Assembly (NCBI RefSeq): GCF_005116475.1
Contig: NZ_SWBO01000013.1
Coordinates: 35,842 to 99,841, forward strand
Length of the DNA stretch: 64,000 nucleotides
Source: Pedobacter cryotolerans
GTDB taxonomy: Bacteria; Bacteroidota; Bacteroidia; Sphingobacteriales; Sphingobacteriaceae
Direction: 5' to 3'
Position 1 is the stretch's first letter. Each line of letters opens with the position of its first letter. Of this stretch, positions 8,366 through 17,210 are shown one piece after another. The position numbers and the translations under genes were made by a program. The notes beneath the pieces were generated by a model. It searched no databases and had not been told where the DNA came from. It saw only the letters and a program-made list of their open reading frames with translations.

Positions 8366-9033
8366 TGCGGTTAATAATAGTCATAGCAATCATATTATGC
8401 TCTTTTGTTACGACTAAAGCGCAAGATCGTGGAGTTAAAAAGATGACAGACACCCTTAAAGATTTTGTTGATACTACAGGTTACGTAAACCAAGGTAAAA
8501 TTGCAGGTCGAAAAGCAGCAATGAAATCACTTATTTTTCCTGGTTTAGGGCAAATTTACAACTATGGTTTAGTGGTAGATGATGTTAAAAACAACCGTGT
8601 TGAAGGGAAAAGAGTTGCGCAGAAATTATATATTATTGGTAAAACAGCAGGAATATATGTTGGCGGAACTATTTTAGTGTTGTCATATATTGATAATAGA
8701 GAACAATACAAAAGATTTTTGACAGAGTTACAATATAGGCAACAGAATAATGATCGTCCAGACCCGAATGGAGGTTTAGCACAGTATACGAATACCCCAG
8801 CATTAACAATTGCTAAAAATATTTATAAGCGAAACAGTCAGATTGTTTTAATTTCGCTAGGTGCTGTATATGGCTTAAATATATTAGATGCTTATGTTAC
8901 AGCCCGTTTAAAATATTTTAATATCGATGAAACTTTATCTTTAAAAGTTGCTCCATCAATTATAAATAACAATACCATGTATGGTTTTTCGGCACCAGCC
9001 GCACCAGCATTAAAATTAACGCTTAAACTATGA
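8365..9033 (+). CDS. DUF5683-family membrane protein
   Basis: This 222-residue protein has a signal peptide ending VTTKAQ. The conserved segment AAMKSLIFPGLGQIYNYG (near residue 50) and the hydrophobic stretches LYIIGKTAGIYVGGTILVLSYI and IVLISLGAVYGLNILDAYVTARL define the DUF5683 family of Bacteroidota. Members are typically encoded between parB and dapB, as here. The function is unknown; location is the inner membrane or envelope. The frame can be read from a TTG at 8359, but the ATG at 8365 overlaps the parB stop by one base, implying translational coupling, and gives a proper signal peptide. Its own stop overlaps dapB as ATGA. Confidence 0.8.
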   Translation: MRLIIVIAIILCSFVTTKAQDRGVKKMTDTLKDFVDTTGYVNQGKIAGRKAAMKSLIFPGLGQIYNYGLVVDDVKNNRVEGKRVAQKLYIIGKTAGIYVGGTILVLSYIDNREQYKRFLTELQYRQQNNDRPDPNGGLAQYTNTPALTIAKNIYKRNSQIVLISLGAVYGLNILDAYVTARLKYFNIDETLSLKVAPSIINNNTMYGFSAPAAPALKLTLKL

Positions 9034-9770
9034 AAATAGCACTATTGGGTTATGGCAAAATGGGTCAGATTATCGAACGTTTTGCAATAGAACGAGGACA
9101 TGAAATCGTGTTAAAAATTAGCATTGATAATGTAGAAGATTTTACGATCGAGAATTTACAAAAAGCAGATGTTGCTATAGATTTTAGTGCTCCAGATGCA
9201 GCAGTTGCCAATATTTATAAATGTTTCGAAGCCAGTTTGCCAGTTGTTGTGGGTACAACAGGTTGGTATGGCAATTTGCAAGAAATTAAAAATGATTGCC
9301 TTAGCAGTAACAATACCTTACTTTACGGCTCTAATTTTAGTATTGGCGTAAATTTGTTTTTTCATTTAAATAAAGTTTTAGCAAAGCTGATGAATAATTA
9401 CCCAGCTTACGAGGTGCAAGTAGAAGAAATTCATCATACGCAAAAACTAGATGCACCAAGTGGAACAGCAATGACGATAGCTGAAGATATTATTGAAGAG
9501 ATAGATCGGAAGTCTGAATGGTTAAATGAAGTGGTAGGCACACCAATACCCGATGTTATTAAAAATGAACAATTGCTGATAGAATCTCATCGAATTGAAA
9601 ACGTACCGGGCACACATACCGTGGTTTACAGTTCTGAAGTTGATGATATCGAAATTAAACATACCGCACACAGTAGAGCAGGTTTTGCCTTGGGTGCTAT
9701 AGTTGCCGCAGAGTGGCTAGAGAATAAAAAAGGCTTTTATAACATAGCCGATGTATTTAATTTTAAATAG
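9030..9770 (+). CDS. dapB: 4-hydroxy-tetrahydrodipicolinate reductase
   Basis: This 246-residue cytoplasmic enzyme of the diaminopimelate/lysine pathway reduces 4-hydroxy-tetrahydrodipicolinate with NAD(P)H. The nucleotide-binding loop is GYGKMG (residues 7-12). The catalytic/substrate motif reads EEIHHTQKLDAPSGTA, with the His-His pair and Lys of the family. The start overlaps the preceding stop (ATGA, 9030-9033). DapB supplies meso-diaminopimelate for peptidoglycan, so the cluster joins segregation, cell-wall precursor and secretion genes. The length is normal for Bacteroidota. Confidence 0.94.
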   Translation: MKIALLGYGKMGQIIERFAIERGHEIVLKISIDNVEDFTIENLQKADVAIDFSAPDAAVANIYKCFEASLPVVVGTTGWYGNLQEIKNDCLSSNNTLLYGSNFSIGVNLFFHLNKVLAKLMNNYPAYEVQVEEIHHTQKLDAPSGTAMTIAEDIIEEIDRKSEWLNEVVGTPIPDVIKNEQLLIESHRIENVPGTHTVVYSSEVDDIEIKHTAHSRAGFALGAIVAAEWLENKKGFYNIADVFNFK

Positions 9771-9825
9771 ATTTTGAGCTAATTTTGGTTGGCAAAATAA
9801 AATAATCAGTTAAACTGAATAAAAT

Positions 9826-11025
9826 ATGAATTACAAATTTTGGCAAAAAAATAAAAGTGCCGAACCTAAAAAGAAGAAAAGCAAAAGTAGAGAATGGGCA
9901 GATGCCATTATTTTCGCCGTTGTGGCTGCAACAATTATTCGTGTATTTTTTATAGAAGCCTACACCATTCCTTCTGGTTCAATGGAAAAATCTTTATTGG
10001 TAGGCGATTTTCTTTTTGTGAGTAAAGTTAATTATGGTGCTCGTATCCCGATGACACCTGTAGCATTTCCTTTTTCGCACCATACATTGCCATTAACAGC
10101 CACTACAAAAGCCTATTGGGATGGTGTGCAATGGAAATATAGAAGATTACCTGGTTTGCAAGACATTAAGCGCAATGATGTTGTTGTATTTAACTTCCCA
10201 GAAGGAGATACCGTAATGTTAGAAAACCAAAACCCAAGTTATTATGATTATGTAAGGGCCGTTGGTTGGGCTAAAGCAAATAGCGATTACACGATTACTA
10301 GTAGACCAGTAGATAAACGCGAAAATTATATCAAAAGATGTATTGCTATTGCTGGAGATGTAGTGAGTATGAAAAATGGTATTGCAAATGTTAACGGCAA
10401 AAATGAACCGCTTAAAAATACCGGAATGATGCCTTATCGCATTCAGTTTACCACAAATGAAATTGAAACCAAACCGTTAGAAGATTTAGGTTTTGTAACT
10501 GGGGAGATGCAGCAGGAAAATGAAACCACTTATTTAGCTAATGCTTCTTCAGAAATGATTGATGAATTGAAAAAACTATCTTTCGTAAAATCTGCAGCAA
10601 TGTTAGCCTCAACAGCAGATCAAGAAGAAATGGGTGGTATTTTTCCGCATGATCCTAACAGAAAATGGAACAGAGATAATTTTGGTCCTATAAAAGTGCC
10701 CGCTAAAGGTTGGACAGTGCAAATTGATAGCAATACCATGCCTTTATACTACAGAGCAATAAGAACTTACGAAGGCAACAAAGTGGAGAAAAAGGGTAAC
10801 GATTGGTACATCAATGATAAAATTGCAACTTCTTACACCTTTAAAATGAATTATTATTGGATGATGGGTGATAACAGACACCAATCGGCCGATTCGCGTT
10901 ATTGGGGTTTTGTGCCAGAAGATCACATTGTGGGTAAAGCATTATTTATATGGATGAGCTTTGACAGTAATGGTTCTTGGTTTAGCAAAATTCGCTGGAG
11001 CAGAATTTTTAGAGGGATTAACTAA
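9826..11025 (+). CDS. lepB: Signal peptidase I (long Bacteroidota form)
   Basis: The 399-residue membrane serine protease removes signal peptides from exported proteins. A Lys-rich cytoplasmic start (KKKKSKSR) precedes one membrane segment (residues 25-43). Box B PSGSM carries the nucleophile Ser52; the lysine of box D is in YIKRCIAIAGD (near residue 170); box E is GDNRHQSADSRYWG. About 170 residues separate boxes D and E, longer than in E. coli, as is usual for the phylum. It is the last gene of the parA-lepB cluster and is followed by a terminator at 11052-11085. Confidence 0.94.
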   Translation: MNYKFWQKNKSAEPKKKKSKSREWADAIIFAVVAATIIRVFFIEAYTIPSGSMEKSLLVGDFLFVSKVNYGARIPMTPVAFPFSHHTLPLTATTKAYWDGVQWKYRRLPGLQDIKRNDVVVFNFPEGDTVMLENQNPSYYDYVRAVGWAKANSDYTITSRPVDKRENYIKRCIAIAGDVVSMKNGIANVNGKNEPLKNTGMMPYRIQFTTNEIETKPLEDLGFVTGEMQQENETTYLANASSEMIDELKKLSFVKSAAMLASTADQEEMGGIFPHDPNRKWNRDNFGPIKVPAKGWTVQIDSNTMPLYYRAIRTYEGNKVEKKGNDWYINDKIATSYTFKMNYYWMMGDNRHQSADSRYWGFVPEDHIVGKALFIWMSFDSNGSWFSKIRWSRIFRGIN

Positions 11026-11051
11026 ATCAACTACTTTAAAATATTTATTTG

Positions 11052-11085
11052 AACCTTGTAGACTTTGAGTTTACAAGGTTTTTTT
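11052..11085 (+). terminator. Rho-independent terminator after lepB
   Basis: AACCTTGTA (11052-11060) pairs with TACAAGGTT (11072-11080) around an 11-base loop, followed by a T run to 11085. It lies 27 bp after the lepB stop codon. Confidence 0.85.
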
Positions 11086-11184
11086 ATGCGTTTGATGCAA
11101 ATAATATTTATAGACTGGAAAGTTGTGGTGTAAAATAACAGCTTAAATATCCTTAGACTTGAGCTATAAACTTTGGGAAACGTT

Positions 11185-11214
11185 GTCATCCAGAGCGCAG
11201 CGAAGGATCTCTTT
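11185..11214. repeat. Dispersed repeat (GTCATCC...GCGCAGCGAAGGATCT)
   Basis: The segment reads GTCATCCAGAGCGCAG followed by CGAAGGATCTCTTT. This sequence type is familiar as an intergenic repeat in many Bacteroidota genomes (established from general knowledge, only one copy in this window). No function is assigned. Confidence 0.5.
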
Positions 11215-11288
11215 TGTAAAATACACAATAGATTCCTTGCAAACTAGGAATGATAAATTGTATTAATTGTCACTTTATCAGTCTTTTA

Positions 11289-11355
11289 CAGATTGACAAA
11301 GTTTAATATTGGTATCTTTTCAAACTTTGACAATCTAAAAAAAGATTGTCAAAGT
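11289..11355. repeat. Three-arm inverted repeat with alternative hairpins
   Basis: A perfect 13-bp stem, ACTTTGACAATCT (11324-11336) with AGATTGTCAAAGT (11343-11355), encloses an A6 loop. A third arm, AGATTGACAAAGTTT (11290-11304), is the same sequence with one mismatch and could pair with the middle arm instead. The region lies 3' of the minus-strand gene ending at 11358, so it may end or stabilise that transcript, although no T tract follows on either strand. Confidence 0.8.
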
Positions 11356-11357
11356 AC

Positions 11358-12440
11358 TTATAACCCTTCAATGCCAAGTTTAGATGCTAATTCGTTCAAA
11401 TCATTAACTACTACATCAATAATTGGAATACCGCTAACTTTTCTTTCTTGTTCAAAAGCATGTTCAGGTTCGCCAGGAATAATTACTTTTTTATTCGGGT
11501 CGATGGTTTTAGCGCTTTTAAATCGCTCAATCCAATTGTCTAAATGATCTTTAAAATCTTGCGCAGGGCGAAATCCATCCACACGCATCGCACCAAAAAA
11601 ATGTCCCAATCCTTCGCCAACTGGATTTGCAGATGGTTCTAAAAATGCAACAAAAGGTGGTACCCACGGACCGTAATTTGCCCCAGAAAGCACAGCTGAT
11701 AAAATATCAACCGTTGCACTTAAACCATAACCTTTGTGGCTACCATGATCTTTATCACTACCTAAAGGCAGTAAAGCACCGCCGCTTTTTAATTCATTTG
11801 GATTGATTGAAGAATTGCCATCCTTGTCTTGTATCCATCCTTCTGGTACAGCTTTGTTTGCTCTTTGTGCAATCTCCAGTTTTCCATTTGCAGCTGCTGC
11901 GGTTGCCATATCTACAATTACTGGCGGATATTTGCCTGCAGGGAATCCATAACACATCGGGTTGGTGCCTAATAAACGTTCGTTAGCATAAGTAGGGGCA
12001 ACCAGCGGACTAGCGTTAGTCATGCTGATGCCAATCATATCTTTTTCTACAGCCAGTAGAGAGTGGTAGCCTGCAATACCAAAATGGTTGGAGTTTTTAA
12101 CCGAAACCCAGCCACTACCGTATTTTTCTGCTTTTTCAATCGCAACTTTCATTGCAAAAGGAGCAACAACCAAGCCTAAACCTGCATCACCATCTATTGT
12201 TGCAGTTGTAGCTGTCTCGTGAACAATACGAATGTTTGGGGTAGCATTTATTCTTTTCTTTTCCCAAAGGCGAACATAGCCACTTAAACGAGCCACCCCA
12301 TGCGAATCAATTCCACGTAAATCAGATTTAATTAAAACATCGGTTGCTAAAGTAGCATGTTCTTCAGAACAACCCATTTTTATAAAAACAGCGTGGGTAA
12401 AAGTTCTTAATTTTTCTTCGGTAAAGGTGATGAAGTTCAT
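11358..12440 (-). CDS. Ldh-family NAD(P)-dependent malate/L-lactate/L-sulfolactate dehydrogenase
   Basis: The 360-residue protein belongs to the Ldh_2 family (PF02615), unrelated to classical Rossmann-fold malate dehydrogenases. Visible motifs are SDLRGIDSHGVARLSGYV (near residue 50), GLGLVVAPFAM, VKNSNHFGIAGYHS with the catalytic histidine, NPMCYGFPAG, and GYGLSATVDILSAVLSGA. Family members oxidise 2-hydroxy acids in the cytoplasm; the actual substrate (malate, lactate, ureidoglycolate, sulfolactate) cannot be chosen from sequence. It starts 68 bp after the end of bshC on the same strand, with a low-complexity tract between them. Confidence 0.85.
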   Translation of the reverse strand: MNFITFTEEKLRTFTHAVFIKMGCSEEHATLATDVLIKSDLRGIDSHGVARLSGYVRLWEKKRINATPNIRIVHETATTATIDGDAGLGLVVAPFAMKVAIEKAEKYGSGWVSVKNSNHFGIAGYHSLLAVEKDMIGISMTNASPLVAPTYANERLLGTNPMCYGFPAGKYPPVIVDMATAAAANGKLEIAQRANKAVPEGWIQDKDGNSSINPNELKSGGALLPLGSDKDHGSHKGYGLSATVDILSAVLSGANYGPWVPPFVAFLEPSANPVGEGLGHFFGAMRVDGFRPAQDFKDHLDNWIERFKSAKTIDPNKKVIIPGEPEHAFEQERKVSGIPIIDVVVNDLNELASKLGIEGL

Positions 12441-12444
12441 TTTA

Positions 12445-12475
12445 TTAGATATGAGAAGTGAGATTTGAGAAGTTA
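12445..12475. repeat. Low-complexity GATATGAGAAGTGAGAT-type repeat
   Basis: This is the reverse-strand form of the TCTCATATCTCA repeat at 5907-5951, placed directly before the start codon of the dehydrogenase gene, so it would be in its mRNA leader. Confidence 0.55.
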
Positions 12476-12508
12476 GATAACTTGCTTTAGTCTTTAAGCT
12501 TTGGTCTT

Positions 12509-14098
12509 TTAGCTTGGAAGTAACAAAGTAAAATCTCCACCCAAAGGTTCAAAATTTTCAATTAAGGACGAAATAAAATCATCTCCATAATTTACAAACA
12601 TAGGGGCAAGGTTAACTACTCTTTCTTGCAAAGTACCACTAGGGAATAATCTATTTTTCACATTTTCAATCTGCTTTAAAGAAACCTCATGTTTTCTTTT
12701 TTCGGCTCTGAAAAGTTTTTTCTCTAAGTTCTCTAATAAATGATGAGTTTTTGTTTTCGCAGAGTCTGCAGCTTTTTCTAAAGTTTTATCAATTTTAAAA
12801 GCATTCAATTTAATCTGATCAAAACTTGCTTGTACAGCTCTCATTTCATCAGCTAAACTTAGGTTGCTATCTGTATTATTTTTAATCCAAACTTTTTGCA
12901 ATTCATCAGTTGATAAAAAAGCGTCTTCTAATTTAAAACCTAGCTTATTTAAATTTTCCGCACTGCGTTTATCAATTAGCAAAGCGGAGTTACGCAATAA
13001 CAATACAGGGAAATCAGTTTGGTAAAAATCAAAATTGGCTTTTAACTGCATCCAATAAGAAACTTCGGCACCGCCACCAATGTAGGCAATGTTAGGCAAA
13101 ATTACCTCTTGGTATAAAGGCCGCATAATTACATTCGGACTAAATCTTTCTGGATGATTTTCAACCTCCGTCAATAATTCATCTTTAGTAAAACTGATCT
13201 CAGAATGATTTACAGTATATAAATTGTCTTTCTCAATTATCCGTTCACGTAAATTATCAATCAAATAAAAGAAATTAATATCTCTTCCATTTACCTGTGT
13301 TTTGTAGCCATTTTCTTCTAATGTTTGACTAGTTTTTTCAGTTAAATCTGCGCTATTCTGTTCCGTAATATCTTGTTTAATGATATGACTAAATTGTTTT
13401 TTCAAAATAGCATCATCAGCATTAATGATTACCAAACCATAATTCTCAAATAAACTGTTCACCAAAACACGAGTAGCATTGGCTAGATTATCATTTTCTA
13501 AATAAGCCTTTTCAACAAGTTTGGCTAACTTTTTACCATTTTTGCTAATGCCTAAATAAGCTTTGTAAGCCATTACAGCAGCTTCAACGGTTTTGGTGCT
13601 TAATCTGCCAGTTGCGCCGTTAGTTTGCTGTATCCAACTGATATTTTTTTCATCAACACTAACATGGTTTATTTCTTCAAAATCATGATCTTCGGTGGCC
13701 ATCCAATAAACGGGCACAAAATTCTTTTCAGGATAGGCAATTTTTAACTCTAAGGCTAAATTAATGGTAGTTACTATCTTATAAATGAAGTATAAAGGGC
13801 CAGTGAAAAGATTAAGCTGGTGACCAGTAGTAACCGTAAAAGTATTTTCATCAGCTAATAAACTGATATTATGTTTTACTGATTTATTGGTTTTTACATT
13901 TTGATATTGTTGAGATAAAACTTCAACCAATTCGGCTCTATTTCCTTTAAAATTCCTAGCATCAACAGCTTTTTTTAAGCCATCCATATCAGGGCGGAAA
14001 CTGTAAAAAGATTTCAGAAATTCTACATCATTAACATAATCTAAAACCAATTTAGAAAATGAGTGGGTATCCTGATAAGATATATATTTTGCCTTCAT
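12509..14098 (-). CDS. bshC: Putative cysteine ligase BshC (bacillithiol biosynthesis)
   Basis: The 529-residue protein matches BshC, the last enzyme of bacillithiol synthesis, which adds cysteine to glucosaminyl-malate. Diagnostic segments are TVTTGHQLNLFTGPLYFIYKI (residues 88-108, split by family wording), VPVYWMATEDHDFEEINHV (near 130), RPLYQEVILPNIAYIGGGAEVSYW (near 325) and a C-terminal coiled coil of about 80 residues. Bacillithiol is the low-molecular-weight thiol of many Firmicutes and Bacteroidota, and BshC is a usual member of the gene set. bshA and bshB are not in the window. Confidence 0.9.
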   Translation of the reverse strand: MKAKYISYQDTHSFSKLVLDYVNDVEFLKSFYSFRPDMDGLKKAVDARNFKGNRAELVEVLSQQYQNVKTNKSVKHNISLLADENTFTVTTGHQLNLFTGPLYFIYKIVTTINLALELKIAYPEKNFVPVYWMATEDHDFEEINHVSVDEKNISWIQQTNGATGRLSTKTVEAAVMAYKAYLGISKNGKKLAKLVEKAYLENDNLANATRVLVNSLFENYGLVIINADDAILKKQFSHIIKQDITEQNSADLTEKTSQTLEENGYKTQVNGRDINFFYLIDNLRERIIEKDNLYTVNHSEISFTKDELLTEVENHPERFSPNVIMRPLYQEVILPNIAYIGGGAEVSYWMQLKANFDFYQTDFPVLLLRNSALLIDKRSAENLNKLGFKLEDAFLSTDELQKVWIKNNTDSNLSLADEMRAVQASFDQIKLNAFKIDKTLEKAADSAKTKTHHLLENLEKKLFRAEKRKHEVSLKQIENVKNRLFPSGTLQERVVNLAPMFVNYGDDFISSLIENFEPLGGDFTLLLPS

Positions 14099-14166
14099 GT
14101 AATCTTAAGCTTTGACAAATTTTTCGCAAGTTGCAAAATAAGTTTGTTAAAGCTACAGTAGTTCAA

Positions 14167-15498
14167 TTATTTTACAATCTGTCCATACAGGTCGAAATCT
14201 TCAGCACGATCAATCTTCACGTTTACAAAGGTACCGTTAGCAGCATAGCCAGAATTAGCATCAATTAAAACCTCATTGTCAACCTCTGGGCTATCAAATT
14301 CTGTTCTTCCGATAAAGAAATCACCTTCTTTTCTATCAATTAAAACTTTGTAGGTATTGCCAACTTTTTCTTGGTTGATATCAAAAGAAATGCCTTGTTG
14401 TAATTCCATAATGGCATCTACACGTTGTTGTTTTATTTCCTCTGGTACGTCATCAACTAATTGATGTGCATGAGTTTTTTCCTCATGAGAATACGTAAAA
14501 CAGCCTAAACGATCGAAACGAGTTGCCTCAACCCAATTGTACATTTCTTCAAAATCCTGTTCAGTTTCACCAGGGTAACCACAAATTAAAGTTGTACGCA
14601 TAGCGATATTAGGAACTTTTGCTCTAATGTCGTTTACAATATCAATCGTCTTTTGTTTAGTGATACCTCTGCGCATAGATTTCAGCATGTTATCTGTAAT
14701 GTGCTGTAAAGGCATATCCAAATATTTACAGATATTTTCACGTTCATTCATCGCATCTAAAATTTCCATCGGAAAACCAGAAGGATAAGCATATTGTAAC
14801 CTGATCCATTCAATACCATTTACATCAGATAAGCGACGTAATAATTCATCCAAATTACGTTTACCGTAAATATCTAAACCATAGTAGGTAAGATCTTGAG
14901 CAATTAAAATTAACTCTTTTGTGCCGTTAGCGGCTAAAATTTTTGCTTCGTTAACTAACTCATTCATGTCTCTAGATACATGTTTACCACGCATCAGCGG
15001 AATAGCGCAAAAAGAACAAGGACGGTTACAACCTTCTGCAATTTTAAAATAAGCAAAGTGAGAAGGAGTGGTTAATAAACGTTCGCCAATTAACTCGTGT
15101 TTGTAGTTTGCACCTAAACTGTGCAATATATTTTGTAAATCGTTAGTGCCAAAAAAAGCATCAACGTTTGTAATTTCTGATTCTAATTCTGGCTTATAAC
15201 GTTCAGATAAACAGCCAGTAACAATTACTTTACCAACTTTACCCTCGTCTTTTAACTGACTGTACTGTAAAATGGTATCAATAGATTCTTGTTTGGCATT
15301 ATCTATAAATCCGCAAGTATTGATAACGATAATATCATCTTTACCAATATTGTTAGATTCATGTTCAACCGCTAAATTGTTGCCACGTAATTGTCCCATT
15401 AACACTTCAGAATCGTAAGTGTTTTTTGAGCAACCCAAAGTAATTACGTTAATTTTAGGTTTAGCAACGGGTTTAACAAGTTTGTTTTTAGTAATCAT
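14167..15498 (-). CDS. rimO: Ribosomal protein S12 methylthiotransferase RimO
   Basis: This 443-residue radical-SAM enzyme methylthiolates an aspartate of ribosomal protein S12. The N-terminal UPF0004 domain carries a three-Cys cluster (TLGCSKNTYDSE, INTCGFID, VTGCLSERY). The radical-SAM motif is CNRPCSFC (C-x3-C-x2-C) in FKIAEGCNRPCSFCAIPLMRG. A C-terminal TRAM domain follows (KVLIDRKEGDFFIGRTEFDSPEVD). The frame extends into ftsY, but the ATG at 15496-15498 lies just after the ftsY stop and gives the family start. RimO and MiaB are close relatives; the TLGCSKNTYDSE form favours RimO. Confidence 0.92.
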   Translation of the reverse strand: MITKNKLVKPVAKPKINVITLGCSKNTYDSEVLMGQLRGNNLAVEHESNNIGKDDIIVINTCGFIDNAKQESIDTILQYSQLKDEGKVGKVIVTGCLSERYKPELESEITNVDAFFGTNDLQNILHSLGANYKHELIGERLLTTPSHFAYFKIAEGCNRPCSFCAIPLMRGKHVSRDMNELVNEAKILAANGTKELILIAQDLTYYGLDIYGKRNLDELLRRLSDVNGIEWIRLQYAYPSGFPMEILDAMNERENICKYLDMPLQHITDNMLKSMRRGITKQKTIDIVNDIRAKVPNIAMRTTLICGYPGETEQDFEEMYNWVEATRFDRLGCFTYSHEEKTHAHQLVDDVPEEIKQQRVDAIMELQQGISFDINQEKVGNTYKVLIDRKEGDFFIGRTEFDSPEVDNEVLIDANSGYAANGTFVNVKIDRAEDFDLYGQIVK

Positions 15499-15499
15499 A

Positions 15500-16462
15500 T
15501 TATTTAAACAATGAGTTAACGAAATCTTTTTTGTCGAATAACTGTAAGTCATCCATTTTTTCGCCAACACCAATATATTTTACAGGAATTTTAAATTGAT
15601 CAGAAATACCGATTACAACTCCACCTTTTGCTGTACCATCAAGTTTAGTAATAGCTAAAGCATTAACATCAGTAGCTTCGGTAAATTGTTTACATTGTTC
15701 GAAGGCGTTTTGGCCAGTTGAACCATCTAAAACTAATAAAATTTCATGCGGAGCATTTGGAATAACCTTTTGCATTACATTTTTAATTTTTCCTAGTTCA
15801 TTCATTAATCCAACTTTGTTATGTAATCGACCAGCAGTATCGATAATTACCACATCTTCTTTATTTGCAACGGCAGATTGTAAAGTATCAAAAGCTACAG
15901 ATGCAGGATCAGAACCCATTGCTTGCGCAACTACTCTAACGCCAACACGCTCGCCCCAAAGTTTAATTTGCTCAACCGCAGCGGCTCTAAAAGTATCGGC
16001 AGCGCCCAAAACAACCTTTAAACCTTCACCTTTAAGTTTATGCGCTAATTTGCCAATGGTAGTTGTTTTACCAACACCATTTACGCCAACAACCATAATT
16101 ACATAAGGTTTATGATCGCCGTATTCGAAATTACGAAAATCATTACTATTGTTTTCAGCAAGTAGAAGCTGAATTTCATCACGTAATAAAGTTTGTAACT
16201 CTGAAGTAGAAAGATACTTGTCTTTGGCAACACGAGCCTGAATACGATCGATGATTTTTAATGTAGTAGTAACACCAACATCAGAAGTAACCAGCACTTC
16301 TTCAAGGTTATCTAATACATCATCATCAACAGTTGATTTACCAGCAACGGCTTTGGTGATTTTACTTAAAAAACCTTCCTTAGTTTTTTCTAAACCTTTA
16401 TCCAAAGCTTCTTGAGCTTCAGGAGCGGTTTCTTTTTTCTTAAAAAAATCGAATAAACCCAT
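15500..16462 (-). CDS. ftsY: Signal recognition particle receptor FtsY
   Basis: The 320-residue SRP GTPase has an N domain (residues 1-115) and a G domain with GVNGVGKTTTIGKLA (G1), DTFRAAAVEQIKLW, DTAGRLHNK (G3) and TKLDGTAKGG (G4). It docks ribosome-SRP complexes at the membrane. The acidic A domain of E. coli FtsY is missing, leaving only a short Lys-rich membrane-targeting start, as is common in the phylum. It is followed immediately by rimO. In related genomes it usually follows rpmB-rpmG-DUF4295; here a toxin-antitoxin pair intervenes. Confidence 0.95.
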   Translation of the reverse strand: MGLFDFFKKKETAPEAQEALDKGLEKTKEGFLSKITKAVAGKSTVDDDVLDNLEEVLVTSDVGVTTTLKIIDRIQARVAKDKYLSTSELQTLLRDEIQLLLAENNSNDFRNFEYGDHKPYVIMVVGVNGVGKTTTIGKLAHKLKGEGLKVVLGAADTFRAAAVEQIKLWGERVGVRVVAQAMGSDPASVAFDTLQSAVANKEDVVIIDTAGRLHNKVGLMNELGKIKNVMQKVIPNAPHEILLVLDGSTGQNAFEQCKQFTEATDVNALAITKLDGTAKGGVVIGISDQFKIPVKYIGVGEKMDDLQLFDKKDFVNSLFK

Positions 16463-16465
16463 AAT

Positions 16466-16879
16466 TTATTGGTTATGTTTTTCTAAAAACGCTGTAGGAG
16501 TTTGCGTAGTTATTTTACTATTTGAGAAATCCCTTGTATTTCTAGAGATAATCAAATCAATTTGGTTTAATTCTGCAGAAGCACTTTGAACAGCATCTTC
16601 AAAATCAGAAAAATCAGCATGCAATGCCAATACAATTGTATCTCTGTTTACATTTAAAATGTTAATCGAATCAACAAGATTTTTGATGATTTCTATCGTA
16701 GCACTATGTCCTAATTGTTTTTTACAGATATAATAAATATCCGTTAGAGTTGAAGCTAAAATAAATCCCTCTAAAATATAACCATCAGATTTATTAAGTG
16801 CATTTCGAGAATCTGTGTAAAATGGTTCTCTCTTTAATATTACATCAATAATTATGTTGGTATCAAAAAGGATTTTCAT
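16466..16879 (-). CDS. PIN-domain ribonuclease toxin (VapC-like)
   Basis: The 136-residue PIN-domain protein has the first acidic residue Asp6 in MKILFDTNIIIDVIL, further acidic positions in STLTDIYY and FEDAVQSA, and LIISRNTRDF at the end of the fold. PIN toxins cleave specific RNAs when released from the antitoxin. The frame reads upstream to 16909 inside the antitoxin gene, but the ATG at 16877-16879 overlaps the antitoxin stop as ATGA, typical for toxin-antitoxin coupling. It ends 3 bp before the ftsY start, so both pairs probably share transcripts. Confidence 0.85.
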   Translation of the reverse strand: MKILFDTNIIIDVILKREPFYTDSRNALNKSDGYILEGFILASTLTDIYYICKKQLGHSATIEIIKNLVDSINILNVNRDTIVLALHADFSDFEDAVQSASAELNQIDLIISRNTRDFSNSKITTQTPTAFLEKHNQ

Positions 16880-17106
16880 AAACCGTGTTTTTCCTTGAGA
16901 TAATCCCATTTTAAATGATCAGGATCAACTCCTTTTAAAACTCCTGAATATTTTTCAAGAAATGATTTCATGCTTTTTCTTTCTACAGATGGTGCTACTT
17001 CGTTTAAAATAATTACCTCTATTTCTCTGTTTTTAATGCCAAAGCTTTCGGGAATAGTAATGGTTCCATTTTCAGAAACTTTTGCTTTAAATTTATAAGC
17101 TTCCAT
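16876..17106 (-). CDS. Antitoxin of the PIN toxin (AbrB/DUF2281-like)
   Basis: This 76-residue protein has an N-terminal segment MEAYKFKAKVSENGTITIPE that resembles a swapped-hairpin AbrB-type DNA-binding strand pair. A short linker and a helical C-terminus (MKSFLEKYSGVLKGVDPDHLKWDYLKEKHGL) like those that wrap PIN toxins follow. It is upstream of and overlaps the toxin, and probably autoregulates the pair. Subfamily assignment is uncertain. A terminator at 17151-17190 separates it from the ribosomal genes upstream. Confidence 0.75.
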   Translation of the reverse strand: MEAYKFKAKVSENGTITIPESFGIKNREIEVIILNEVAPSVERKSMKSFLEKYSGVLKGVDPDHLKWDYLKEKHGL

Positions 17107-17150
17107 AATATCTTATTTTTATAAAGATAACATAAAACAACAGGAATATT

Positions 17151-17190
17151 AAAATAAAAAAGCCCTTCCGTTAGATACGGAACGGCCTTT
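17151..17190 (-). terminator. Terminator after the rpmB-rpmG-DUF4295 operon
   Basis: On the minus strand, GGCCGTTCCGT and ACGGAAGGGC form an imperfect stem around ATCTA (17162-17186), followed by a TTTTTT ATTTT tract (17151-17161). It lies 21 bp after the DUF4295 stop and before the toxin-antitoxin pair. Confidence 0.75.
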
Positions 17191-17210
17191 AATGCTATTC
17201 GTGATGAAAA

